Made by a program: the position numbers and the translations under genes. The notes beneath the pieces are model-generated. The model was not told the DNA's origin and searched no databases. It worked only from the letters and a program-made list of their open reading frames with translations. From contig NZ_CP119992.1 of assembly GCF_029338575.1 (NCBI RefSeq), forward strand, positions 1,116,001 to 1,180,000: DNA of 64,000 bases. Direction: 5' to 3'. This DNA comes from Halomarina halobia (GTDB lineage: Archaea; Halobacteriota; Halobacteria; Halobacteriales; Haloarculaceae). Shown one piece after another: positions 25,088 through 32,777 of the stretch (position 1 is its first letter; every line of letters starts with the position of its first letter).

Positions 25088-25288
25088 ATGAGCGATGCCG
25101 AGCGGTTCCGCGACAGCACGCAGATCGTCCTGCCCACCGGGGCGCTCGACGGTCTGAAGCGGGACCTCGAGCGCGAGTTCACCCTCTCCTTTCTCGAACA
25201 GGGTGACACCACGCGCATCATCGGCAGCCCCGTCGAGATCAACCGGGCCAGCGACTGGCTGAGCCGCAAGGGCGTGTTCGTCCCGTAG
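25088..25288 (+). CDS. Small conserved haloarchaeal protein (VNG_1110C-like)
   Basis: This 66-residue acidic protein (MSDAERFRDSTQIVLPTGAL at the N-terminus, ending SRKGVFVP) has the core LKRDLEREFTLSFLEQGDTTRIIGSPVEI, a mix of helix and two strands. I recall the equivalent gene between rpl11 and the DRG GTPase in Halobacterium as VNG_1110C; the position here is the same. The start is ATG 25088: the TATA element 30 nt upstream points to a leaderless mRNA, and the longer open frame overlapping the DRG gene is an antisense shadow. Function unknown; conserved position beside ribosomal genes hints at a translation link. Confidence 0.75.
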   Translation: MSDAERFRDSTQIVLPTGALDGLKRDLEREFTLSFLEQGDTTRIIGSPVEINRASDWLSRKGVFVP

Positions 25289-25483
25289 GGAACGACGCGC
25301 GCCCCGCTCTCCCTCTCACCCCTTCCGCCGTCGCCACCGTCACCGACCGCCACCGTCGGCGCTCGTCGCGCGGACGCGGACGTGTATTATACTCGCGTCC
25401 GCCCCCGCGAGACCCGTGTGAAAATCCCACTCGGGAGAGGCGAGAAGACAATGGTTAAAACCTCGAAGGGGGTCATACCGAGT

Positions 25484-25963
25484 ATGGCTGGAACTATCGA
25501 GGTGCTCGTCCCCGGTGGCCAGGCCAATCCTGGCCCGCCGCTCGGTCCCGAACTGGGGCCGACGCCGGTAGACGTGCAGGCAGTCGTCAACGAGATCAAC
25601 GACCAGACGGCCGCCTTCGACGGCACGGAAGTGCCCGTCACGGTCACGTACGAGGACGACGGCTCCTTCGAGATCGAGGTCGGCGTGCCGCCCACGGCGG
25701 CGCTCATCAAGGACGAACTCGACTTCGAGACCGGCAGCGGCCGGCCGCAGGCGGAGTTCGTCGCCGACATGACGCTGGAACAGCTCACGAAGATCGCCGA
25801 GCAGAAACTGCCCGACCTGCTCGCCTACGACGTGAAGGGTGCCTCGAAGGAGGTCGCGGGGACCTGCGTCTCCCTCGGGGTCACCGTCGAGGGCGAGGAC
25901 GCCCGCACGTTCAAGCAGCGGATCGACGACGGCGAGTTCGACGACCACTTCGCCGAGGCGTAG
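25484..25963 (+). CDS. rpl11: Large-subunit ribosomal protein L11 (uL11)
   Basis: This 159-residue protein of the ribosomal stalk base binds 23S rRNA and forms the GTPase-associated centre. It starts at ATG 25484 (MAGTIEVLVPGGQANPGPPL), the haloarchaeal N-terminus, with the uL11 motif PGGQANPGPPLGPELGP. Other family features: VVNEINDQTAAFDGTEVPV and the C-terminal rRNA-binding domain KLPDLLAYDVKGASKEVAGT. Acidic replacement of basic residues is typical of halophiles. A TATA-like TTAAAA about 28 nt upstream fits a leaderless transcript; another AT patch at 25381-25390 could give a longer mRNA. It is not adjacent to rpl1: an orphan lipoprotein gene intervenes. Confidence 0.97.
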   Translation: MAGTIEVLVPGGQANPGPPLGPELGPTPVDVQAVVNEINDQTAAFDGTEVPVTVTYEDDGSFEIEVGVPPTAALIKDELDFETGSGRPQAEFVADMTLEQLTKIAEQKLPDLLAYDVKGASKEVAGTCVSLGVTVEGEDARTFKQRIDDGEFDDHFAEA

Positions 25964-26106
25964 CACGCGCACCGCGGGTCGATCCCCCCCGACTTTCGAT
26001 TCCTTCCGACTACGTCCCCGAGGCGGTCGGCTGCGAGCCGCCGCGCTACTCGGTGGCACTCGTCACGTATAGGTATTCAATATATTAATTAAATATTCAG
26101 GATAAG

Positions 26107-26118
26107 ATTATATATCCC
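26107..26118 (+). promoter_or_regulatory. AT-rich promoter of the substrate-binding lipoprotein
   Basis: A TATA-like ATTATATATCCC lies about 30 nt before ATG 26145, at the end of a 55-bp AT-rich block (26065-26118) that contrasts sharply with the flanking genes. Confidence 0.5.
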
Positions 26119-26144
26119 CATCCGCTTCAGCAGATATCGGTCCT

Positions 26145-27962
26145 ATGATCCTCCCACCCGATCCCACCGACGGTTCCCCGACAGTGACGCGACGCGACGC
26201 GCTGCGGCTCCTCGGGGGCGGCGGCGCGCTCGCGCTCGCGGGATGCGCGGCGCTTTCCCCCTCGGGCGATTCGCCCTCGAACGGGTCGCAGTCCGACGAC
26301 GACCGGAGGCGACGGACGCTCCGGATGATCGGCGGGCAGCTCCAGTCGCTCGATCCGATCAACGCCATCGACACCGAGTCCACCAGCGTCATCACGCAGC
26401 TGTACGACGGCCTCGTCCACTACCGGGCGGGGTCGCTCGACCCCGAACCCCGCCTGGCGACCGACGTCCGCACCGCCGACGGCGGGCGGGTCTACACCTT
26501 CCCGCTCCGGGAGGAGGCGACGTTCGCCGATGGGAGCGCGCTCACGGCCGCCGACGTGGTCTACTCGTTCGAGCGGGTCGCCGCCTCGGAGCACTCGCTG
26601 TGGGCGAGCACGCTGCTCGACGTGCTCGGCGTCGCCCACGAGACGCGGACGGTCGAGGGCGACGACGGACCGACGGAGGCGTACGTTCCGGGGTCGCTCG
26701 GCGTGCGGGCGACCGACGAGCGCACGGTCGAACTCCGCCTCGACGAACCGTTTCACGCCGCCCTGGACGTGCTCGCGCTCCCCGCGTTCGGGATCGTTCC
26801 CGAGGGGATCGTCGGGGACGTCGAGGGTCACGAGGGGAGGCTCGCCTACGAGCGCTTCGCCCGCGACTCGCCCGTGGGGGCGGGACCGTTCGCGCTCGAC
26901 GACTGGAAGGAGGGGACGTCGTACCGGGTCGTCGCGCGCGACGACTACTACGGCGAGGGGCCGCGAATCTCCGGTATCCGCTGGCAGGTCGTCGAGGACC
27001 CGGCCGCCGCCTTCGACCTCGCGCTCGAGCGCGAGGTCGACGCGTTCTGGGTTCCGAGCGCGGCGTTCGACCCCGCGAAGGTCGACGTCGAGTCGACCGA
27101 CGAGGGGGGCCGCGCGGTCGGGACGTACGGACCGCTCTCGAACGGCCTCACGGCCTCGTACCTCCGCGTTCCGGTCGTCGCGACGTACTTCGTCGGGTTC
27201 AATCCCGAGGCCGTCCCCCGGGCCGTCCGTCGGGCAGTCGCCCACCTGCTCGACGCCCCGACGGTCGTCGAGCAGGTCCACAAGGGACGCGGCGAGGCGG
27301 CGGCCCACCTGACCCCGCCGAACGTCTTCCCCGGCGGGTCGGCGGGGTACGACGACCACGCCCGCGGCTACCCGTACGACGGCGAGGAGGGAATGGAACG
27401 CGCCCGCGCCGCGCTCGCGGCCGCCGGGCGCGACCGATCGAACCCGACGTCGCTAACGTTCACGACCTACGAGAGCGCCGAGTGGCGCGAGACCGGCGAT
27501 CTCCTCCGCTCGAAGGGCGCGAACGTCGGACTCGACGTCCGGATCGAGTCCGCGCCGTTCCCGTCGTTGGTCGAGCGCGCGACGGCGGGCTCCCTGGAGG
27601 CCTTCTCGTTCTCCTGGACGATGGACTACCCCGCCCCGGACAACTTCCTGCAGTTGCTCGACCCGGCGAACGACGAGTCCCCGTTTAGGACCTGGGGCGG
27701 AACGCCCGCCGCCGACCGGGCGCGGTCCGCCTGGGAGCGGATCCGGGCGCACCCCCGGGACACCGACGAGGATCGGCGCGCCCGCGGGGAGGCGTACCTG
27801 GCGATGGAGGAGGCCAACTGGGAGGACGTCGTCGTCCTCCCGGTGTACCACCCGATCGGGGAGGGGTTCTACTACCCGTGGGTCGACGTGCCGAAGACCG
27901 GGGCGGCGGGCTTCGACAAGCACAAGTACACCGACGTGGCCGTCGGCGAACGGTCGGAGTGA
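26145..27962 (+). CDS. ABC-type (SBP_bac_5) peptide/nickel-type substrate-binding lipoprotein
   Basis: This 605-residue extracellular lipoprotein has a Tat signal (TRRDALRLLGGGGALALAGC) with a lipobox Cys (residue about 36) and an acidic Ser/Asp linker. The rest is a family-5 solute-binding fold: TLRMIGGQLQSLDPINAID, LYDGLVHYRAGSLDPEPRLA, FPLREEATFADGSALTAADVVYSF, and GPFALDDWKEGTSYRVVARD are typical early motifs; SWTMDYPAPDNFLQ and YLAMEEANWEDVVVLPVYHP are typical late ones. Such proteins deliver peptides, opines or nickel to a permease. No permease or ATPase gene is nearby, so its transporter partner is unknown. It sits between rpl11 and rpl1. Confidence 0.9.
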   Translation: MILPPDPTDGSPTVTRRDALRLLGGGGALALAGCAALSPSGDSPSNGSQSDDDRRRRTLRMIGGQLQSLDPINAIDTESTSVITQLYDGLVHYRAGSLDPEPRLATDVRTADGGRVYTFPLREEATFADGSALTAADVVYSFERVAASEHSLWASTLLDVLGVAHETRTVEGDDGPTEAYVPGSLGVRATDERTVELRLDEPFHAALDVLALPAFGIVPEGIVGDVEGHEGRLAYERFARDSPVGAGPFALDDWKEGTSYRVVARDDYYGEGPRISGIRWQVVEDPAAAFDLALEREVDAFWVPSAAFDPAKVDVESTDEGGRAVGTYGPLSNGLTASYLRVPVVATYFVGFNPEAVPRAVRRAVAHLLDAPTVVEQVHKGRGEAAAHLTPPNVFPGGSAGYDDHARGYPYDGEEGMERARAALAAAGRDRSNPTSLTFTTYESAEWRETGDLLRSKGANVGLDVRIESAPFPSLVERATAGSLEAFSFSWTMDYPAPDNFLQLLDPANDESPFRTWGGTPAADRARSAWERIRAHPRDTDEDRRARGEAYLAMEEANWEDVVVLPVYHPIGEGFYYPWVDVPKTGAAGFDKHKYTDVAVGERSE

Positions 27963-28009
27963 GTCGGAGCGACCGCGCGAACCCGTGCCGCCCGCCCGAC
28001 ACTTCGACG

Positions 28010-28017
28010 TATTTAAG
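28010..28017 (+). promoter_or_regulatory. TATA box of the rpl1-rplP0-rpl12 operon
   Basis: TATTTAAG lies just before a leader of about 65 nt upstream of ATG 28104; initiation near 28038-28042 is expected. Confidence 0.6.
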
Positions 28018-28043
28018 ACCACGACGCGGGTGATATGGAGACG

Positions 28044-28094
28044 AGGCAGGTTCACGCCTGTTTCACGCCGTAGTAGCCACGTGGCGGACTACGG
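28044..28094 (+). promoter_or_regulatory. Probable L1 autoregulatory site in the operon leader
   Basis: In the 5' leader CCGTAGT (28068-28074) pairs perfectly with ACTACGG (28088-28094) around a 13-nt interior AGCCACGTGGCGG. Upstream, AGGC (28044-28047) can pair with GCCT. The ribosome-binding GGAGGTGA overlaps the end of the stem, so folding could block translation. The L1-L10-L12 leader of Halobacterium is known to carry a mimic of the 23S rRNA L1-binding site; this hairpin occupies the same place. Confidence 0.55.
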
Positions 28095-28103
28095 AGGTGA
28101 ACA

Positions 28104-28742
28104 ATGGCAGATCAGTCAATAGAGGACGCAGTCTCTCGCGCACTAGAGGGGGCCCCACCGCGGAACTTCCGCGAGTCGGTGGACCTCGCCATCAACCTGC
28201 GCGATCTAGATCTCAACGACCCGTCCAACCGCGTCGACGAGGGTATCGTCCTTCCGAGCGGGACCGGACAGGAGACACGTATCGTCGTGTTCGCGGAGGG
28301 CGAGACCGCCCTCCGGGCGCGGGACGTCGCAGACGAGGTACTCGACAGCGACGATCTCGAAGAACTGGGTGACGACACCGACGCCGCGAAGGATCTCGCC
28401 GGCGAAACGGACTTCTTCATCGCCCAGGCGAACATGATGCAAGACATCGGCCGCTACCTCGGTACCGTGCTCGGTCCGCGCGGGAAGATGCCGACGCCGC
28501 TTCAGCCGGACGACGACGTCGTCGAAGTCGTAAACCGGATGAAGAACACGGTCCAGCTTCGCAGCCGCGACCGCCGCACCTTCCACGCCCGGGTCGGCGC
28601 CGAGGACATGACGGCCGACGAGATCGCCGACAACATCGACGTCATCATCCGGCGGCTGGAGGCGGACCTCGAGAAGGGGCCGCTCAACATCGACTCCGTC
28701 TACGTGAAGACGACGATGGGGCCGGCGGTGGAGGTGGCCTAA
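28104..28742 (+). CDS. rpl1: Large-subunit ribosomal protein L1 (uL1)
   Basis: This 212-residue protein of the L1 stalk helps eject deacylated tRNA and, in archaea, represses its own operon by binding the mRNA leader. Motifs: [20 protein letters not shown] near the N-terminus, the central [25 protein letters not shown] (L1 signature region), and [11 protein letters not shown] at the C-terminus. It is the first gene of rpl1-rplP0-rpl12, with a strong ribosome-binding site (GGAGGTGA). The stop TAA abuts the next ATG (28740-28745). Confidence 0.97.
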   Translation: MADQSIEDAVSRALEGAPPRNFRESVDLAINLRDLDLNDPSNRVDEGIVLPSGTGQETRIVVFAEGETALRARDVADEVLDSDDLEELGDDTDAAKDLAGETDFFIAQANMMQDIGRYLGTVLGPRGKMPTPLQPDDDVVEVVNRMKNTVQLRSRDRRTFHARVGAEDMTADEIADNIDVIIRRLEADLEKGPLNIDSVYVKTTMGPAVEVA

Positions 28743-29798
28743 ATGTCCGCAGAGGCAGGATCCGAACGCAAGACCGAAGTCATCCCGCAGTGGAAGCGCG
28801 AGGAGGTCGACGACCTCGTCGAGACGCTTCGATCCTACGAGAGCGTCGGCGTCGTCAACATCACGGGCATCCCGAGCCGCCAGCTCCAGGCGATGCGCCG
28901 CGACCTCCACGGCACGGCAGAGCTCCGCGTCTCGCGGAACACGCTCCTGGTCCGCGCCCTGGAGGAGGTCGACGACGGCCTCGAGACGCTCACCGATCTC
29001 GTCGAGGGACAGGTCGGCGTCATCGGGACGAACGACAACCCGTTCGGCCTGTACAAGCGACTCGAGGAGTCGAAGACGCCCGCGCCGATCAACGCGGGCG
29101 AGGTCGCCCCGAACGACATCGTCATCCCCGCGGGTGACACCGGGATCGACCCCGGCCCGTTCGTGGGCGAACTCCAGCAGGTCGGCGCGAACGCCCGCAT
29201 CCAGGACGGCTCCATCAAGGTCCTCGAGGACTCGACGGTCCTCGAGGCCGGCGAGGAGGTAGACCAGACGCTGGCGAACGTCCTGAACGAGCTCGACATC
29301 GAGCCGAAGGAGGTCGGGCTCGACCTGCGCGGGGTCTACTCCGACGGCGTGTTCTTCGAACCCGAGGAGCTCGCCATCGACGTAGCGGAGTACCGCGCGG
29401 ACATCGAGTCCGCCGTCGCCGCGGGGCGCAACCTGTCGGTCAACGCCGTCTACCCGACGGCGCGGACCGCGGATCTCCTCCTCGCGAAGGCGAGCAACGA
29501 GGCCCGCAGCCTCGGCCTGTTCGCGGCCATCGAGAGCCCGGACATCGCCGACGACCTCGTCGCCAAGGCCGACGCGCAGATGCGCGCGCTCGCCGCCGTC
29601 ATCGACGACGAGGAGGCGCTCCCGGAGGAACTGCGCGGTACCGAGATCGCCGCGCCCGGGGCAGAAGACGCGGAGACTGCCGAGGAAGACGCGGAAGAGG
29701 AATCGACTGACGACCAGGAAGCCGAGGCCGACGACACCGACGCCGACGACGACGAGGACGGGGACGGTGGCGACGCGCTCGGCGCGATGTTCGGATAA
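28743..29798 (+). CDS. rplP0: Large-subunit ribosomal protein L10/P0 (uL10)
   Basis: This 351-residue stalk base protein binds 23S rRNA and carries the L12 dimers. The N-terminal domain (about 1-110) has [37 protein letters not shown] and [16 protein letters not shown] middle domain follows ([22 protein letters not shown]) and a C-terminal L12-binding helical segment ([20 protein letters not shown]). The end is a highly acidic hinge finishing DALGAMFG, the conserved stalk tip shared with rpl12. The ATG follows the rpl1 stop directly, so translation is coupled. Confidence 0.97.
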   Translation: MSAEAGSERKTEVIPQWKREEVDDLVETLRSYESVGVVNITGIPSRQLQAMRRDLHGTAELRVSRNTLLVRALEEVDDGLETLTDLVEGQVGVIGTNDNPFGLYKRLEESKTPAPINAGEVAPNDIVIPAGDTGIDPGPFVGELQQVGANARIQDGSIKVLEDSTVLEAGEEVDQTLANVLNELDIEPKEVGLDLRGVYSDGVFFEPEELAIDVAEYRADIESAVAAGRNLSVNAVYPTARTADLLLAKASNEARSLGLFAAIESPDIADDLVAKADAQMRALAAVIDDEEALPEELRGTEIAAPGAEDAETAEEDAEEESTDDQEAEADDTDADDDEDGDGGDALGAMFG

Positions 29799-29807
29799 CC
29801 AACGACA

Positions 29808-30158
29808 ATGGAGTACATCTACGCAGCACTCATCCTGAACGAAACGGGCGAAGAGATCAACGAAGACAACCTCACCGGCGTCCTCGAGGCCGCCGGCGTC
29901 GACGTCGAGGAATCCCGCGTGAAGGCGCTCGTCGCCGCGCTGGAGGACGTCGACATCGAGGAGGCCGTCGAGCAGGCCGCCGCCGTCCCCGCAGCGGGCG
30001 CGGCAGCGGGCGGCGCGGCCGCTGGTGCCGGTGCCGGTGCCGAGGCCGAAGCGGAAGCCGAGGAAGAGGAGGCCGAGGAAGCCGAAGCCGAGGAAGAGGA
30101 GGACGAAGACGAAGACGAAGACGCCGGCGGCGAGGGCCTCGGCGCGCTCTTCGGCTGA
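29808..30158 (+). CDS. rpl12: Ribosomal stalk protein L12/P1 (bL12-equivalent, P1)
   Basis: This 116-residue stalk protein recruits translation GTPases. The N-terminal dimerisation domain ([40 protein letters not shown]) is followed by a low-complexity Ala/Gly hinge, a long Glu/Asp tract and the tip GLGALFG, very like the P0 end. It is the last gene of the operon, 9 nt after rplP0. The strongly acidic hinge of repeated EE/ED codons is usual for archaeal P1 but unusually pure in composition here. Confidence 0.97.
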   Translation: MEYIYAALILNETGEEINEDNLTGVLEAAGVDVEESRVKALVAALEDVDIEEAVEQAAAVPAAGAAAGGAAAGAGAGAEAEAEAEEEEAEEAEAEEEEDEDEDEDAGGEGLGALFG

Positions 30159-30212
30159 ACCGACCCGGTACACCTTCTCCGTTTATCGCGCCCGGAGCGG
30201 CCGCGCCGGGCG

Positions 30213-30247
30213 CGCGAACGTTCAAGTAGGGAGACGGGACCAGAGAC
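30213..30247 (+). promoter_or_regulatory. 35-bp element shared with 60532-60566 (copy A)
   Basis: This sequence is about 30/35 identical to a copy 30 kb away. The core CGAACGTTCAAGTA is shared, then ACGGGACCAGA. TTCAAGTA (30221-30228) would be a TATA box about 28 nt before ATG 30253, predicting a leaderless mRNA for the permease gene. Confidence 0.55.
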
Positions 30248-30252
30248 GGACG

Positions 30253-31491
30253 ATGGATCCCGGAGTCCCGCAGGCGGTCGCCGACCCGCGAGCGGCCGCG
30301 CTCACGCTCGCGTTCGTCCTCGGGGGCGTCGCGCTCGGCACCGCGAGCGGCCTCCTCCCCGGCCTGCACGCCAACAACATGGCGCTGTTGCTCGCGGCGG
30401 TCGCGCCCGCCCTCCCCGGACCGCCCCTCCTCGTGGGCTGTGCGATGCTCGCGGCGGGGGTCGTCCACACCTTCCTCGACGTGGTGCCCGCCCTCGCGCT
30501 CGGCGTCCCGGATTCGGCCATGGCCGCGAGCGCGCTCCCCGGCCACCGGCTCGTGCTCGCGGGCCGCGGCGGCGAGGCGCTGCGCCTGTCCGCGCTCGGG
30601 AGCGCGAGCGCCGTCGTCGTCGCCCTCCCGCTCGCGCTCCCGATGACGCGGCTGATGACGGCCCTCTACCCGACGGTCCGGGCGCACCTCCCGCTCGTTC
30701 TCGGCGCGACGGCGCTCGCGCTCGTGCTCACCGAACCGACCGTTCGGGGGGCGATCGGCGGCGCGCTCGCCCTGCTCGCCAGCGGGGCGCTCGGCTGGGT
30801 CGCCCTCGACCTCCCCGTCGACGGGCTGCTCGAGACGGGCGACGTCCTGCTGCCGCTGTTCGCGGGGCTGTTCGGCGCGCCCGTGCTCCTCGACGCCGTG
30901 GGGGGCGGCGGCGTCCCGCCGCAGGACGACCCGTCGGTGACGCTGTCGCGGCGGGCGGTCGCCGGACTCGGCGGCCTGGGCACCGTCGCCGGTGCCGTCG
31001 TCGGGTACGTCCCCGGCGTCTCGAGCGCCATCGCCGCCACGCTCGCGCTGCTCGCCGTTCCCGGCCGGTACGGCGGGCGAGGGTTCATCGTCGCCACCAG
31101 CGGCGTCAACACGGCGAACACGATCTTCGCGCTGTTCGCGCTCGTCGCGCTCGGCCAGCCCCGGACGGGCGTCCTCGTGGCGATGGACCGGGCGGGCGTT
31201 CCCCTCGACCTGCCGTCGCTGCTCGCCACCGTCGCGCTCGCCGCGGCGGCGGGGTTCGCGCTCGTCGTCCTCGTCGGGGATCGCTACCTGCGCGTCGCCG
31301 GACGCGTCGACGCCACCCGGCTGTCGCTGTCGGTGCTCGGGTTGCTCTGCGCCCTCTCGTTCGCCTTCGCCGGGGGGTTGGGGGTCGGGCTCCTGGCCGT
31401 GAGCACGCTCGTCGGCCTGCTCCCGGTTCGCTTCGGCGCGCGACGGGCGCACCTCATGGGCGTCCTGATGGGACCGTTGATGCTTCTTTGA
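30253..31491 (+). CDS. TctA/DUF112-type membrane transporter subunit
   Basis: This 412-residue membrane protein has about 10-12 predicted helices and features of the archaeal TctA (tripartite tricarboxylate transporter large permease) family: LGTASGLLPGLHANNMALLL near the start, LPGHRLVLAGRGGEALRL, a repeat of the same fold around VVGYVPGVSSAIAATLALL, and FIVATSGVNTANTIFALFAL. The duplicated GLLPGLHANN / GYVPGVSSAI motif is diagnostic for DUF112. In bacteria TctA works with TctB and a binding protein; neither is nearby, so the archaeal form may act alone. ATG 30253 is supported by the TATA element 28 nt upstream. Confidence 0.85.
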   Translation: MDPGVPQAVADPRAAALTLAFVLGGVALGTASGLLPGLHANNMALLLAAVAPALPGPPLLVGCAMLAAGVVHTFLDVVPALALGVPDSAMAASALPGHRLVLAGRGGEALRLSALGSASAVVVALPLALPMTRLMTALYPTVRAHLPLVLGATALALVLTEPTVRGAIGGALALLASGALGWVALDLPVDGLLETGDVLLPLFAGLFGAPVLLDAVGGGGVPPQDDPSVTLSRRAVAGLGGLGTVAGAVVGYVPGVSSAIAATLALLAVPGRYGGRGFIVATSGVNTANTIFALFALVALGQPRTGVLVAMDRAGVPLDLPSLLATVALAAAAGFALVVLVGDRYLRVAGRVDATRLSLSVLGLLCALSFAFAGGLGVGLLAVSTLVGLLPVRFGARRAHLMGVLMGPLMLL

Positions 31492-31499
31492 AGGTGACG

Positions 31500-31688
31500 G
31501 GACACGACACGGCATCACCGACTGAGCGATACCTTTCGTCCCCGCTCTCCAGTCTATCTCGGGGGAGTAACCTCTCGTTCGATTGCGTGGCGAGCTGTTT
31601 CGGCAGGCCCGGCACCGTCACGGTCCACTCACTACCGTTCGCGGACTCGAACGCGACTCGCGTGGTCGAAGAGCGGTAGCCAGCGTAC
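31500..31688 (-). pseudogene. Coding-like remnant without a start codon
   Basis: The minus strand is open here with genome-like codon bias and reads, in pieces, TTRVAFESANGSEWTVTVPG, LPKQLATQSNERLLPRDRLE and SGDERYRSVGDAVSCP. A TAG precedes it at about 31687 and no ATG lies near the start, so it looks like the residue of a truncated gene. The frame runs on into the end of the TctA gene. I do not recognise the family. Confidence 0.3.
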
Positions 31689-31764
31689 TACCACACGGAC
31701 AGAATCGACCGGCTAAACGCGCTCCAGAGTCCGTCGTGAGAGACGGGGTCTAGGTACGGCATCA

Positions 31765-32670
31765 CTACTGTTCACTCGTCACAGCGTCGATTATTTCGTC
31801 GGTGGAGAGTGTATCCAGATTGTTATCCCTGATCTGGGGGTGACACTCGGAAAAGGCGTCGATCGAAGGGGGTATCTCCGACCAGCCCTCCGGTTTCTGC
31901 CCCCACATGATCTGCGTGTCCTTCCATTGATCTCGTAACCCTGACACTCGATCGTAGATCGTGAGCAGCACCTTCCTGTATCGAGACTCCGTCGACCCTT
32001 TCATCTTTGCGACCGACTGATTGATAGAGGTCGCGTCGATGTCTTCTAGATCATGCGTTTCGAGCATCCATCGCAGTTCACCGAGCGTGTATTCGTTTAC
32101 GTGGCTACGGAACGGTCCGAGATGCCAATACATGTACTCGACATCTATGGACGGTGACTGCCCGAACAAGAACCGAAGTCGGTTGGCCAAGTGGGCGACG
32201 TTTGGCGTCAACAAGACGAGATTTCCACCGGTTCGAAGGTGAGTGACGGCAGTGTTAAGAAACGGACGCGGCGCATCGATGTGCTCGATCACATCGAGTG
32301 CCATCACGATATCGAACTCTCCCCCCGGAAGCGGCGAATCTGGGCCAATATGCTCATCGACAAACTCGACATCCATCGACTGTGCGAAGTCTTTGATACG
32401 TGTCTGGTTCTCGCCGAGTTTGTGCCAATCGTCGTTCAAATCGTCGACGGCTACAACGTCGTGGCCCATCCGCGATAAAACGCCCTCGACGTCGCACGCA
32501 CCGGCACCGAGTGACAGGATCCGACACGGTGTCGTCTCCAGCCGCTCAATGAGTGCGGCGACCGCTTTCGTCCGTCGTTGTGTCCCCTCTATATACGTGG
32601 TGTCGAACGGATACTCTGCCACCATCGCTTCGAACGCGGTGTGAAATCGTGAGGCGTCACCGGGAAGCAT
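31765..32670 (-). CDS. SAM-dependent methyltransferase, possibly glycan-related
   Basis: This 301-residue class I methyltransferase has motif I ILSLGAGACDVEGVL, motif II ending VVAVDDLND, and IVMALDVIEHIDAPRPFL (typical of ubiE/COQ5-like and polysaccharide-linked enzymes), then GGNLVLLTPNVAHLANRLRF. The C-terminal half is unusual, with YMYWHLGPFRSHVNEYTL and a long linker to WGQKPEGWSEIP. Many such proteins sit in glycosylation clusters and methylate sugars. Codon use is clearly more AT-rich than its neighbours, suggesting acquisition by transfer. ATG 32670 is used; a TTG one codon upstream is possible. Confidence 0.8.
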   Translation of the reverse strand: MLPGDASRFHTAFEAMVAEYPFDTTYIEGTQRRTKAVAALIERLETTPCRILSLGAGACDVEGVLSRMGHDVVAVDDLNDDWHKLGENQTRIKDFAQSMDVEFVDEHIGPDSPLPGGEFDIVMALDVIEHIDAPRPFLNTAVTHLRTGGNLVLLTPNVAHLANRLRFLFGQSPSIDVEYMYWHLGPFRSHVNEYTLGELRWMLETHDLEDIDATSINQSVAKMKGSTESRYRKVLLTIYDRVSGLRDQWKDTQIMWGQKPEGWSEIPPSIDAFSECHPQIRDNNLDTLSTDEIIDAVTSEQ

Positions 32671-32777
32671 CAATGTTCATTGGAGTATTCTCTTGAATAA
32701 TTGTGGGGGTGGCGGCAATCATCCGCTCTGGCAGGGGGATTTCTGTCGGCGACAGTCGCCTCGATAGACGGCGAGTT

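Noticed and set aside
28206..30173. 655-codon minus-strand frame across the ribosomal operon
   Set aside because: Antisense shadow of rpl1-rplP0-rpl12, created by their acidic codon use.
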